From Malachius bipustulatus (taxonomy: Eukaryota; Arthropoda; Insecta; Coleoptera; Melyridae), in contig OU342635.1 in assembly GCA_910589415.1 (NCBI GenBank), forward strand, positions 36,420,929 through 36,484,928: 64,000 nt of DNA, read 5' to 3'. A program made the position numbers and the translations under genes. Positions 13,701 to 28,700 of this stretch are shown here, one piece after another. Position 1 is the stretch's first letter; each line of letters begins with the position of its first letter. Below the pieces are notes generated by a model. That model saw only the letters and a program-made list of their open reading frames with translations. It did no database searches and was not told where the DNA came from.

Positions 13701-16700
13701 CTAAATAAAATGGTATCATGAAAATCTGGCTGGATGCTCACTTTAAGCCTTCTACAGAAAGCCACACGAGGCTGGAGGTCTTCTGGTAATAGCTGTTGAA
13801 CTTTCTGCAGACGATGAGGAAACAGGTGCTGGGTCATGCAAAACGCGCGAGACCGCCACGTTTCCACATCCCGTAGTATTCCCAACATTTTCGTTGGTTG
13901 TCTTCGACCTGATTCAGCAATTCTTCCAGTATCTTCCAGCAAAATACCAGTATCGAGCACTCTATTATAATATGTACTCTCAGAAAAGAGCTGTGATCAG
14001 GGACTCTTCAATAGGAAGCCTCTCACTGTAGGATCTTTAGGCAGTTGGTGATTGAAGTTCAAAATCGAAGTTTCTTCTTTAACAATAGATAACTAAAGTT
14101 TTAATCATAAGATAACTTTGGCATAACGTCCTCATTTTTAGATATCGATTGATCTACTTCTCAGCTCAAACACTCCGATGATCTTCGTTTTCCCCTTATA
14201 GTTTTTAAACGAGAAGGAATTTGAAAAATAAAACTTTTCAATAAAGGTTATAGAAAATTATTTTCACAAAACTACTTATTAAAAAATACATCGTGCGATT
14301 TTGAAAATTTTCAAGGTCCACATTTTTGGAATGTCCCAATTTTTGATCCAACAGAGAAAGAAAGTAGACTTCAATACAAAAGTTGTAAGTGAGGACGAGA
14401 AGTTTCCAAAACAATCTTCGGTTTGGGCGAGAACTGAAAAATGACGGAACAAGAGCCAAAAAACCGAAAAACAGGAAGTCGGCCAAATTGCATGCAGTAA
14501 AGAGGGCCCAAATCCAAAAATTTCAAATAAGACGAAATCTAGTTGTCTAAATCGAGTTGAAACACCCTGTATACCAAGTATGTATACCCACACGTTGTTC
14601 CATAAAAATTACGACAAATTTTTATTAGCTTTATAAACAAATGTCCGAAAATGCTTCGTTAAAGACATACAGAAACCCAAAAAGAAGAAATCAAGGCGGC
14701 TTAAATCAGCAGAACGCGCAGCCAAGGACAAGGAAACTCATCTTCCAAACCACCGGTTGCCAAATCGCTGGTCCAGATACCGGCGCACGTTCAAACCTAA
14801 GTGTGGAGGTGCTTCATCATATTGAAATCACATGTCAGCCCTAATGTCTAAAAGGACATTTTCTAATAACAAAGTAAGGACATTTTGCAAGAAATGTTGG
14901 TAAAAGTATACGTTTAAACGAGCAATTAAAGTAAACTATTAAATTCCGTCCAACAGCATACAGGCTCATACACAAACATTGTTCCTGGTGTGTATTTTAG
15001 AAACCTGCATGACATGAGAATTTTCGACATTTCAAATGTGGGTGTTTCTATTGTTAAAATAACCATCGAGGGTGAAACATGCCTATCAGAAAATAACATT
15101 ATTCTCCCAAAATGAGGTGCGACTAAGACACGATCCAAAAACCATTGTCAGAAAGGAAATTAACTAATTAATGTGGAGAGTTTTCAGGTTTTAAAGTTTG
15201 TACTGTTTGAAAATGGTAGGAATACCGTCTTAGTGGAGGAGTCTTTTGCATGAACACTTGTATATTGTTGTCCACCACATGTTGTAGCACTTCCTCTTCA
15301 AACTACCGTCTGGACTATTCTTGGACGACCAACCCCTCCAGGACTCATAAGGTTGACACTTTCCCTAAGTGCCCTAACGCAACTAAGTACCATAAGCAAA
15401 GTGATATTGATAATTTCTTCAAAAGAGTAATCCATTTTAAATAAAGATTTCGTGTTAACAATGACTACCTCCACTACCTCTAGAAGTTTGTCGCTATACT
15501 TACTTTTTTTTTATCGAAAACGAAATAAGAAACGTGAAACCCTCAAAGTTGGGTTTTTAGTTAATTTGAAAAAACTCATTATTTCACTATTTTTAGAGTA
15601 TCAAAGCGATTTCGATGCAACTTCGCAAGAAAACGCAACGATATAACATAGTCAGAAGATAATGCTCATTTGAATATTTTATCAATAATGATCCCCCGAT
15701 TTGAAGAATATTCACGACAAATGACTCGAAAAACTTGTACTGTCTTTACTAATTGCATACAAGACTTTTCTTCTACCCACCAAACAATATACCTCTTCAC
15801 AATACAACAGAATCGCGCTTCATATCACCCGCAAGTGGGTAATTAAGTCCTCGTCCGATGACAGGTAGAGGTGAGTTACCGGTGTTGAATGGCGATTGAT
15901 TGCGGCACTGATCAAAGCAATCAGTGGCCATTATGGGCTTGCATCTCCTGTCATCTGTCATCATACACGGGAGTCTATGCCCGGTGGTAATTAACGCGGA
16001 TGCACATTGTTAGCCCGTAGGGAGACTGTACTGACTGATTGGCGGATCAGCTAGACGATGGTATATACGCATATACTGTCTATAATGTATCGAGTTCGCT
16101 CTGCTGAGAAGTAAGGTTATTATTGTTGATGAGGTTGCGTTTATTAGCAGCAGAATTGATAGCAGGTGGTGAAGAATGCAGTGTTAAAAAATAACTTATA
16201 ATGGGAAAAATACGGGCAGATCTTATGTGAATTGGAATAATAATTGGAAAAGTACGCAGTCATGAAATTGAAAAGACTAATCCAAGAGGTTTCAAGAAGC
16301 TATGCCTGACAGTCTTATGACCTTTTCTTTTGCAATATAAGGAAAATACCTAGGTATGCGACGTCGGCAAAATTTTAACGGATACAGGGAAAATTTTCAA
16401 GTACTTTTAATTTTGTTTCTATTCATTTTTTTTTATAATGGTCGCATAATGGTAAATTGTTTTAAATTATTTTATAACATTGAGGCTGGGTAATGGGCAA
16501 GTTCTCGAACCGATAATAACTGGAGTGGAGCGACTTTGTCTTACCTATCGATGTTCCCTCCTTTAAAAGAAAACATTATAACAAAAAGTTGATTTTATTG
16601 CTTGGAAATTGTTTTGTATTTTTCATTTTTCATTTAAACGATCTCCCGACGTTTTTTTTTTGTTTGTATCAATGCTGCCGCCTTTAGCACGTCTGGAAAG

Positions 16701-19700
16701 GTCGACATTTCTAAGACAATAATAGTCAAACGGGTTCTGATCTAATAAGTAATTCTAGAATCTTTCTTAACATTATGGTACAACTACTAAAAACCCCAAG
16801 TTCTACACACCTGTGGATTTGCTGTTTTAAATTTAAAATGCAAAAGGTAAAAATACAAAAAGTTCGTTCAGGGTCTTATAAGTAGAGCCCAAAATGAGTA
16901 AGTTTTGAGAATCGAACGGTCGAAGGTATATGTATGTAGTTTTTTGTAAGGCACCTTTTACAGGTACCCTGTATATTTTTCTCCCAAACAACATCGCATT
17001 GTTTTATGGCAAAAATAGTAAAAACATTTAGTGGTAATTAATTACTATTTATTGATGTTTCTGTAAAATAAAATAACGACTTACCATTTATTCTTCTTCT
17101 TGATGTAATCCTTTTCAGTCAAGTTGACCAAATAGATCGCAGGTTTGGATGTCAAAAATAGATACTTGTTCAATATCTCGATCTGCAAAAACATACAGAA
17201 GTGTCCAACCAAAGTCGAAAATCGTAAATTCTGTTCTCTCAAAATAACTTTAAAATGGAACCGCCACCCCCCTCCAACCGAGATGTTATCGACGAACATT
17301 TCCGCTAAACATTCCTTACGCTGATTGAATTGATCTTGAATTGGTCATTCATAAACGATGACGATTAGAAATCGAGGCATATCATGAATAAATTAGGCAT
17401 TGACACGATGAAGAATAATGGTAGATGAAAGGGAATGCGCCAGTCAGCGTCGATCCCGACAACAGCTCGAGTGATTCCCGCTGAGGCACAATCACAAGTG
17501 TCAATACGACCTCTGTGGAGAGGCCACAGGTGGTGATACCATTATACCACATGCACACTGGCCAGTCATGGTTGCTATAAACATCGACAAGTCAAAGGGC
17601 AAGTCGAGGTAAAAATACACTAGGGGCAATTAAATCAATGAAAAAAAAACTTGAATGAACTCTGCATCAGATATTATGCTCTGAGGAAACTCAATTTAGA
17701 AAAACAGGAAAGGAAAAAATATTTATCGATGGCTTAAGTGAAAATTCAAATCAATGAAACGGAAAATATTAGAAATTCACAAAAAATAACCTATGAATAC
17801 TTACGTCTTTAGCGTCCCAATCACCGAAACGAATGTGCTTCTTCTCTTCGCTCAGTATATGTTTGATTTTCATCAGCGTGTCCTGCAACAAAACAGATGA
17901 TTAATTAGGAAGAATCGGTTATGTTATCGATTGAACTCTGAATGACGTTTCTAACAAGGTAACACCTTTGGGTGTACCCACCCGTCGCTCAACTCCATAT
18001 GGGGTACCCATGTGAAAATTAATTTAAAAGAGATCGCGCCGCCGCAATCCAAGTTCCTCATCCAAATCTTCCCCGTTGGGTTGCAATAATTAAAGAATCT
18101 TCATTAAAATCTTCAATTTTTTTTCCGTTTTAACTTCAAAGCTACTTTTACTGATTTAATACTAATTAGAGATACACCCAGTATATCTACCATAAAAATG
18201 AAACAACTATCTATTTTTCAAGAACGGATAGATTACAAGATGCCAACACTAACACCTCCGCATTTCGAATACAATGTACTAATCCTTGTAAATCCTCCCG
18301 ATAAGATCTCGACACACAGCGTGATCCAGGGACTTGGGACCTCACAAGACGCATGCGCCGCTAATTTACATAACGCACTGTCAAGTCCCATTGTGTCCTT
18401 AAAAAAGAACACATCTGCTCTTGTGTTCGTGTTTATTACAAGGTTTTGAATGCTTGTATCAAAAATGCAACGCGTCGGACCGTTTATGTCGAATCATTCC
18501 GTGGATCTTGTAGTTCTTGATTGATAGTGAACGGTTCGATTCGGTTTGTCAACCGACAATCGAGAAGGTGACACTGCAAGTCTGACATGTCATATTATAC
18601 AATATAATAGGTGCCGCTTTGATTTCGACGTATCGTATAAAGTATTATACGGTATGATATTTATGGTAATTTCGATCGATTCTTGCAACTCTCAATATCA
18701 GAGGAGCATTTTTTTTGCAATCAAACATACTTACAAATTCCGGCTTAAGCTTCTTATCATTACCCCTCAGCACGGTGCGCTCGAGCTTGTCCACACTCTT
18801 CGCGAGAGTTTCTTCATCTTTCTTTCTGAGTTCGTCGGCTATGATGTCTAGATCTCTAACGGGATTCACGTCGCCCTCTATGTGGGTGACATCGTCGTCC
18901 TCGAAAGCTCCTAAAAATGGGACGTTTTGGAGACGGGAGTGGAAGTAAAAGGAAAATTACTCACGGCATAGATGGAAAAGCGTATCGCAAGCACTGATGT
19001 GAGACAGAAAGGCGTTTCCAAGACCTTGCCCTTCGGAGGCACCTTTCACTAAGCCGGCGATGTCGACGACGTTTAGGAACGCCGGGACTTTACTGAAAAT
19101 AAAAAACTGGTTGGAGACAATTGGTCAAAATGCTTACCACACAATACAAAAATACTTATTAGGTCGTCACCTGTAAATTTTTATATCTTATACCTCTCAG
19201 AGATCTCTGATCTTTCTGTGTAAGTATACAACATTTATTTTCAACAAGACATTATTTGATGCTCAAATATCAAACTTTAGTATATTCATAATAACGAATA
19301 CTGGTTTCAAGGATACAAGAAATTAAAGAGTAAAAAAAAAAGAAAACAAAAAAAGAAATTGCAAGTCCAGCCCAAGAATTATAGAACAAGCCAATGAAAC
19401 TAAATTATTATTTAAAGACTGATATTTTCCTCGTACGATACGCCATTGCAATCTTATAGAGCGAAAAATTATAATTTCAGCGATCTGACTATACCAGTTC
19501 GTAATTTATACATAACTATGCAGATTAAGGTTTATGAAATGGCAGCCAATTTTATTAAATCAGTGCTTCTAAACTCAAAACCACAATACTCAACTCACGG
19601 CTGAGATAGTGATTATAAACATATTTTCCAGGGAAAGTGTATTTAATGCATGAAATTCCATACGCACTGAGTCATGGAGTTTTAATTGCTCAATTTTTTT

Positions 19701-22700
19701 TATGAAAGGTGGACTAAGTAGTTCTTTATGTTAATATTTTGGTCGCCGCTGGAATAAATATATTGTCCGTCCCGGTAATTGTGGCTATGTCTAATAAGGG
19801 TGCTGCCAATTTGGCGGCGCCTAAACGACGGTGGGAACCAAACCGAGAATCCGGAGACGAACTCCTAGCTATCTAAAAAATTCAAAAACTACCGTTAAAT
19901 AATCACTTAAATGCCTGTTTACACAAATTGATATTGTCGGTGTAATTTCCAAATTAGTGTGCGCTTACAGGGTCATCTGTGTACTTAACGCGCTTTCGGT
20001 CGACGCTCGAAAATTCCTTAAGTATAGGTCGGCGTCGGGGGGAAATTAACTGTCGCTAATGCTTCTCTAATTTACTTCTCAATTTTATCTGATGACCGCC
20101 GTGATTTTATCAAACGCCGTTTCATTAAAGTCTTTGAAGTTCTTTTTTTATGTATGCCAAGTAAATATAGACGTAGAGATTCCATTGGTGCTATAAGACT
20201 AGGCCTACTTCAATAATGAAATGAGTCGGTAGAACAAACTTGTCGAAGAAAATTATTATGTAACGATTCAATAATAGATCACATCTTATTATTACATATT
20301 TGTATGTCTTATGACATGTAAACACTGATTTAAATAACTGTTTCCTCGTTATATCCGAAAGAGAAAAAGAAAAAAGATGAGAAACTAAATTAAAGTAATT
20401 AATCAGGTTTTTCTTTGTTAAAATAAAGTCATGATGCCATGAATGAAATTTTTCTTAATGATGAAATATCAGTAATTTGTGTAATTACAAAACATCCAGA
20501 AAAAAATATGATTTTTTTTCATTTCCGATCCGGCTAACTTCACAACTCTACAATTCTCTGAAAACTAAACGATTTGGTCAGGGAGTCGAAAATTGCTCAC
20601 CCCGTTTCATCATCCAATAATCATCCAATAATTTCGTTTGACCATCACGTCCACAGCAAAAAAGATATGATTTTTTTAATTTCGATCCGGCTAACTTCAC
20701 ATTTTTCTAGAAGCTAAAAGGGTCCATTTCAGGGGGTTGAAATGGGCTTTTGATTGTAACTCTTTTGCTAAACTTGAAATTTTAAATCTTTGATTATTAT
20801 TGACAGCAATTTTTTTAAGTTTAGCTAAAAGAGTTACAATCAAAAACCCATTTCAACCCCCGGAAACTAACTATTTTAGCTTCTAGAAAAATGTGAAGTT
20901 AGCCGGATCGGAAATAAAATAATCATATCTTTTATCTAGACGTGGTCAAACGCGCGGTCTAATGATGGTCAAACGAATAAGCAAAAAAACGTCACTATTT
21001 AAACAATTTGAAAATGTTGTTCAGTTAGCAGGGATTTTTTGTTTTTGCAACTACACAAAAACAAAAGGTGGTTAAGCGAAATTACTGGGTGGTCAAACGT
21101 ATGCGGTCAACCGATGGTCAATCAAACGCGAACGCGCTAAAGCAATTTGTTCTTTAGCGCGTTTTGTTCTTTCTGACTGTTTTCATCAAAACCAACCTCT
21201 ATTATAGGAGTTAATAGAAAGAGAAAATAATAAAAAAAGGTGGTTTCATTTAACAAAATTTTGGTTACAGACACATGAAACACCTATCAACAAAATTTGA
21301 AAAAATCTGTTCCGAGTTAAAATTTTTAAATTTTTTAGTAGGTAGCGATAGCGATTTTTGGAATTGGAAACTGGTTGCCGGCCCTAAATAAAGATCTATT
21401 TATGGATCTAGATGTTCAAGTTTTTATCGATATTAAAAGAGCCGATTTTTCGTCATTGTTTCCAATTACCTACGCAAATAAAGTTTTTTGCCGACTTTTC
21501 CGCGTAAATTTTTAAATTTTTTTTAAAAAACCGCGTAAAAAACTCCGTTTTTTCTGCGATTTTTTAAGTTTTCGCAATAAAGGCTTTTGTCCCGTTAATT
21601 TTAGACAAGTTTTGAATATAGAAATAGAAAAAGAGTGAGTAGAAAAACTAGCAGAAACGTTCGTTAGTTTTCAGACATGGCTGACAAGCCTTAATAAAGA
21701 CGAAACATTGCTATTTTTGTCTTCAGACTCACATGATTTGTAGGTTAAGGTATCTGCCGGAGGAATAATTTTTTCCGACATGCCTAATCAAATTTGAATC
21801 GATTTTAAGAGAATCGTTTTTTTTTTGTAAAAACTTCAGATCAACGAATGCAGGTTGAGGAATAATGCATTCAGCACCCAGTTGTGAAGAAATCGTTAAG
21901 CATAGAGGATAAAATGGCAAATCGGAATTTTATACACACCGAATTTAGCCAATTCTGTTTTACGAACAAATGAAGATTCGGATTTCTGCTGTGTTTGAAA
22001 AATACCTTTAGAGATTTTAGAAAAGTGTTCAAAAAAATGTAGATATACCTAATGTTACCTTATGTCTTGATCATCCGTCAAACAACCTTCTGGCCTTTAT
22101 TAAAAGGTCGGGGAGCCGGGGAGGTTCGAGTAGGAGTTTCACCATGGTTCGGGTACGGCGAAAATGGCCCTCGCGTGGCCTAGTCGCTTGGGGTGCACCA
22201 CCCCAACCCACCATACTACTACTACAGTACTGATCATCCGTCAACTTTAAATGAGACTCAGATATACTGTTTTGTCTTTTTTTATCCGTTTTTGTCTTCC
22301 ATGCTTAGGAGATGAGGGCGAATTTGAAAAAAAAACTTCATACAAAATTGATTATGAATAAAACACTAATGTTTTATAAAATTCTACTGTATATTGATGG
22401 ATGATAGAAACGTTAAATAAGGGTTGAAAACATAAATTTCATACAAAAGTTTGTTTTTCTCCACACCGAACCATAACCCGCAATAAAAAATAGGGGTTCC
22501 TATTTAAATCGTCAAAGTCACCCGCACCCCTATGCAGGGGGTGGCTCTTGTGTCGAAACGATGTCCCCCTCAAAACCAAACAACTTTTGTTCAGAGAATG
22601 TTGCCCCTCTCCAATAATTCAGAAAATAGATTAAAATGGATCACGCAGTATAAATTTATTATATACCTACGATCCTACGAACGGCAACGTCTCCAATAAA

Positions 22701-25700
22701 TTCTCCATTATTATGAAAAACGTTACATAGTGTAAGAGAGTATGATAATAAAAATTTATACAACCTCCAGAAACCTGATACAGGTTTTCGTCAGTTCAGT
22801 TTCAATTATGAGAAGGAAGAAATCAATAAAGAAATCAATTTTCTCTGCTCTTGGACCGTTCCCGGAAAATCAACTCATCTGGCCAAACATCGGCACCATC
22901 AGATTATCTAGAAACTCAATAGAAAAAAGTGGTTTTTATGGTGGGTTGCATAATCAATACCACAAACTCCACATTACAAAGGCTGAAAACAGCCAATCCG
23001 GTCACAGGACAAGTCTCTTGCAGTGTGAAATATCAAATGGAACGCAACATTTTACCTTCTAATCAGTGCTGCCATTATATTCCGAGCAAATCTCGACGAT
23101 TATCGCCAATTATGGCATCCCTTGTATATAATTTGACGCAATATGATCGCGTGTCAAAGCCCATAGACGGGCGAATAATAAGATGTGACTGTTTTGCACA
23201 TTATTCCACTCGATATAGAAAGTCCGGTATAGTTGCACGAGGATAATAAAACCAACGCCTTGATTTGCTTATCTGGAAGGGTTGGTCTCGCTTGCAGTAA
23301 TATTTCACTGATCCAATTTTTAAATCGTACTCTGAGGGTTGGACGATGGATTTAAGTTAGTTCATTTTTCATTACATAAGAGGTTTCTCAGCTAATATAA
23401 TAAGAGTTTGATGGGTATAAAACACGTGCAGGGATTCTATCTAAACCCAAATACCCCTTTGATGTCTATTTAATGAAGACTTTGCCAGTTTACTCTTGCA
23501 CCGGAAGCTCTTGGACGATTGCACCGCTTCTGGAGGCTAATCTGACTTGCAGATCGAGGAAAAATCTTGTACAATCATGAGAAACGAAAATGAAACATTC
23601 CTCGCGGTACGTTATGTCTCGTAATTAAATTTCAAACAAACAGATAACATTAGCGAACGTCTTGCAAAATTTACTCAGTCTGGACTGATGAGTAAAAACG
23701 CAAAAAATCTATTAATCGAACAAGAATCATGTAAATGCGACATTTTATAGCGAACCGTCTGTATATAATGCGCTGTCTTTTATATTCCGGTCGCTTTGCC
23801 GACGTTTCCTCTCAAAATGCGAGAGCTCTGCCGTAAAAAGACGTCTGATATTCAAATGGCTTTTGGCTAAGGGTAATTCCGATGGATTCGCAATAATTTT
23901 ATTACGCTCTCAAAGGAAAAATAACGATTATTGGCTCCCGAACTGCTTCTTGACATACAAGTTTCCTGATGGAATACGTTCGAGTTTTATGGATACACCG
24001 AGCAAAATTTAATCGCGCGGAAAGAGAAGTCGGGGATGATTTGTGTTTAGGGAAAAAGAAATTAACCTTATTAAACCAATGATGATGTAGCTGTTTACCT
24101 ATACATATAGGTCTTCATTATTATTCTTTTTCCTTTTTCTGCAAAAAGTCACCAACCACCAGAGCAGATTACTTCTTTGGATTTTAAACTTATTATAGCT
24201 GTCTTTTAATTATCTTCCATTCAACGATATGATCAATTTAGAGGCAATGGGATTTTCATGGTTATACAGGATGTCCGGTAAGTACCTCCTAATCTCTCGG
24301 GAGCATACAGGGGAGGTCAAAAAAAACCTAGTCTGTCATAAAAAAAAAATTCCTAAAGTGTCCCCAAACAGAGATATGAAGCCCTAAAAGGGTGCCCCGC
24401 AATTTACTTTTTTGGCTCTAGCTTTTGAACCGACCTGTATAATTGGATGAAATTTTTATTTTTTATAGAGGCCACAAAGAACCATCAGGCCATATTAAAG
24501 TCGATGTTTGATGTCGTCAGGGAAGTCAGGAACGGACTTACCATCATACTCGTTGAGTCAAAATTTTGGCAGATGTCACTTTACAGAGCTAAAAACTATT
24601 TTTTTGAATAGTCTAATACTCCATCTTTAAAAAAGGTGCTCTTAATTTATTTCGGTAAAAGTGACGGTTTTCGAGATAAATCGGTTTTTAAGTATGCGAA
24701 ACACTAAAAAGTTACTAATGCTAAACACAAACAGCTAAAAATCAGGTTATTGTTGATAAACCTACCTACATAATGGATTGCTATTGACGGAACTTGGTCA
24801 TAATTCGCATAAAAGTCGATTTATCTTGAGAACCGCTGGTTTTATCGAAATAAATTAAGAGTACCTTTTGTGAAGATGAATGACCAGCGTATTTAAAAAA
24901 TAAGTTTTCAGCTCTGTAAAATGACACCTGTCAAAACTTTGACACAATGAGTGTGGTGGTAAAACCGTTCCTGACTTCCTTGAGGACGTCAAACATCTAC
25001 TCTGATATGGCTTAATGAGTCTTTATGGCCTCTATAAAAAATAAAAATTTCATTAAATTATACAGGTCGGTTCAAAAGTTAGAGCCAAAAAAGTAAATTG
25101 CGGGGCACCTTTTTAGGGCTCCGTATCTCCGTTTGGGGACACTTTAGGAAATTTTTTTTTATGACAGACTAGGTTTTTTTTGACCTCCCCTGTATGCTCC
25201 AGAGAGATTAGGAGGTACTTACCGGACACCCTGTATATGATATGTATATTTTATCGAAACAGTTTCACAAATAGAATATGTCGTATCCGAATAATGGAAC
25301 CAAAAAAAAAAAACTGGTTTATTGCAAACTGTTTTTGTATGATTAGAGATCTAAAAGTCCTTAAAAATGCTGACTCAAAAAATTCCAAAAAATCTAAACT
25401 TGCCAATATAGAACAAATGGATAAATCTTATCGTTTTTGGAAAGACTTTATTAGTCGTTTTTGGAAAAAGACTTTTTAGTAATGAGGTCCAGTCAATGAA
25501 TGGCCCAAAAGAAGGTGTAGTAATTAAGCAGGTACCTAAGCGATTCCTTCTTAGAAACTTGTTCAGGGTGCTTGGGGAGTGGACATACCAAAAGTCCTGA
25601 ATCTAGGTGAGAGCCCGGGGGGAGGGGAAGAAAAAGTCCTAATTTTTTGGTTTCCACTTAGGTACCAAGTATCTCGGAAACGATGCATCGCAGGGGAAAC

Positions 25701-28700
25701 TTTTCTTATAATAATAAATAGAAGATCGTAAAATTATCTAAAATTTTTGTTCCATATGATTTTTTTTTCAAATTCTCAACAGTTTTTGAGCTACACGTTT
25801 TTTCTTTGATGATGAATATTTTAGACGATATATGGAAAATGTGAGACAAAATGATTTTTTTTTTTGAAAATCCACTTTTGTTGGAGTGTAACTCAAAAAC
25901 GGTTGGGAATTCGAAACTCATGTATTATTATGGGTTTTCATTTATTATGGGAAATTTTTCCCTACGAGCACCGTTTTTGAGAAAAGCCCCAAAAATGGGA
26001 CCTTTACCCCCTTCCCTTCCCTTCCCAGCTCATCACCTAGACGTCAGGACTTTTGGTTATTGTTATTAAACATCCGCCTAAGTACCCTGAACAAGTTTCT
26101 GAAAGAATTAAAGGTACCTGCTCACGCATTCTACATCTCCTTCCGTGACTGGACTAATGGTTGATAAGAAAATTTCGGTTTTATTTGTAAAAATTTAGCG
26201 AAATGTTTTATTAGTTACCTTATTAAAGCCTGAGATTTTGTTCCTTCATTTAAAATAAATTCTTTTTCTTGATGAACAATGATAAAGCTAGGAAATATTA
26301 TTTAGTTCCACATTATGGATTTATTTGGCTTTAAAAAAATTGAGGCAACCAAAGGGAAAATGGGAAAAAGTTTACCTACTGAAAATTGTCACTTTTTCAA
26401 TCCAGTTTGAACCGGCTGGAGATTTAAGATTAAAAAAAATTATTGCAAACTTGTGTCCCAAGTTAATAATAATTATTACTCAAATTTATTTAAAAAAAAA
26501 TATATCAGTTAGAGAAATCCTAAAAAATAAAAACTTACAAAAAACTGAAAATAATTATAATTTAGAAATGTCACATAAATACATAGATCAGGGTGACTAA
26601 GCTCATTCGAGTCTGTCTCTGTGGGCCAAACCAGCGATTTTTTTGCGAATCCAAGTACAAGGTCACAGTGGGCAAAAATTTGTGTCCCATTTGGGCATAA
26701 GTGTCCCATATGAGAGTATCAAAGTTATGTTGTGTTAAATGAAATTTTTAAGTAGCCAAGAAGAAAATATATACCTATATGAATGGTTTATACAGCTGGA
26801 GTTTAGGTTGAGTAGTTTTTGAGTTATCAACACGTGAAAATCACTTTTTTCCAAATTCAAGGTCCTCTGTGCCATGAAAACGGCTCAAGGTAGAGGAAAA
26901 TGGCTTACGCAAGCCCCTATGTATAGGTACTATTCTATATGGTACACAAACATTTGCACTATCTTTGTTTTTTGTTTTTATTTAGCGACGCGTTGAGAAA
27001 TCTCAGATTTTTTCATCAAATTTTTTACTACCCTGTATAAACATTTCATCTATATCATAGGATAGTACAAGTTGAAATAGGAACATACAAGCTCCGTTTC
27101 CCTCTATCTCGAACCGTTTTCGTTGTACAGGGCCTTGAACTTCGAAAATTGCGATTTTCACTTATTTATAACCCGTATAAACTTCTCAATGTAGACACCA
27201 ACTGTAAAAACAGGTCTTAGATTTTTCCTTCTTAGATCGACAGTCTAAAAATGCAAGAACACAGGAGTACCTATGCCATTTAAGAAAACATAACTTTGAT
27301 ATACCAATGACACTCTCATAAGGGACCCTCTGCGAAAATAATTTTAAATTATGGCCATTGTGATCCTGTACTTGTGAAGAAAAAAAAATTGAAGAAATCC
27401 AACGTTTGACCCACAGAGACTGACTCGAATGAGCTGAAACACCCTTTATGTTACAAGGTACGTGTGAATTATTGATAGTCTTATTAGTGGTAGATTTTTC
27501 AAGAAATTTATTTTATTAGATATTATTTTATTATTTTTATTACACTTTAATTTGAAAAAATTCACTGATGTACCTCCAGCGTGATTTTTTTAGTATATTT
27601 TATTGTTTTTTTTTATAATAGTAGAAGTACTTATGTGTATAATATGTGGAAAACCAAAAAGAGATCTAAAATTTAGGTGAAATTGATCAGATTTTTCACC
27701 TAAATATAAATGTATAAACATTTCAAGTAAGTACCTATACATAATAGAATACCTCTTAAAAAGTTAATACAAGGACATGCAAGCCTTTTTCCCATACCTA
27801 TAGAGCCATTCTTAGTAGGGAGTGTCCTTTTTTTCCATAAACATTTTTGTCCAAAAACGCAAAAACATAAACGTTTTTTTATTAATATCTTAAAAACGTC
27901 TCAGCCGATTTTGATAAAATTTTGAGAGTTTGTTGCTACTGAATAAGCCATCTTTTGAATTCATTACAGTTTTAGACAGTACTTCAGAGGCGTGCTCGGG
28001 CCAAATTTTTAAATGGTTGTTTTTTTATCAATTATTTCCAAACATGCTTTAAAGCAGCTTTTATTTTTTTTTCCTGGAAAAATAAATGAAATAGGAAAAC
28101 AATTTAAGAGACAAAAAAGTGGTAGGTATTCTTAGCTGTGCAAATCTGGAAAAAATCTTTAAAATTAAAATAGTCAGTGGCGTACATTGTTCTTTGCAAT
28201 AAAATTAGTGACGATGAAAAAAATTCAAAGTATCTCGAAAACGTAGCGTTTTTAGAGAAATATTATTGAGAAAAAATTGTTTGTTTGACACCCCTACTAT
28301 ACCCATAAAAGTGTGTCGGTATATTTATGATGCCCTGTATATGGGATATCCCATTTGAAACAAAATTGGTTTCTATTTTTTCATCACCAAAATTTGAAAT
28401 TTCTAACTTTTTTGGTTCTCCATAACATACCTACTTCTAATAGACTACTCTCACAAAAATCACCCTGTATTTTTTCCGCCTTATCAGAACCTGCCGCAGT
28501 TTGTTTCGGCTAAAATAAATTACTCTTCGATATAAAAAATTTAAAATTTTTGCTAACACCAACACCGGATCAGTATTCGTGTGACACATAACAATAATAA
28601 TAGTATATTATGCAACGAGCTTATAATGAGGTATTAATAGCCATTATCTGCGAGTTCCATACACTATTTTTTCTACGACCCTTTTTTATTTCATAGAAAA

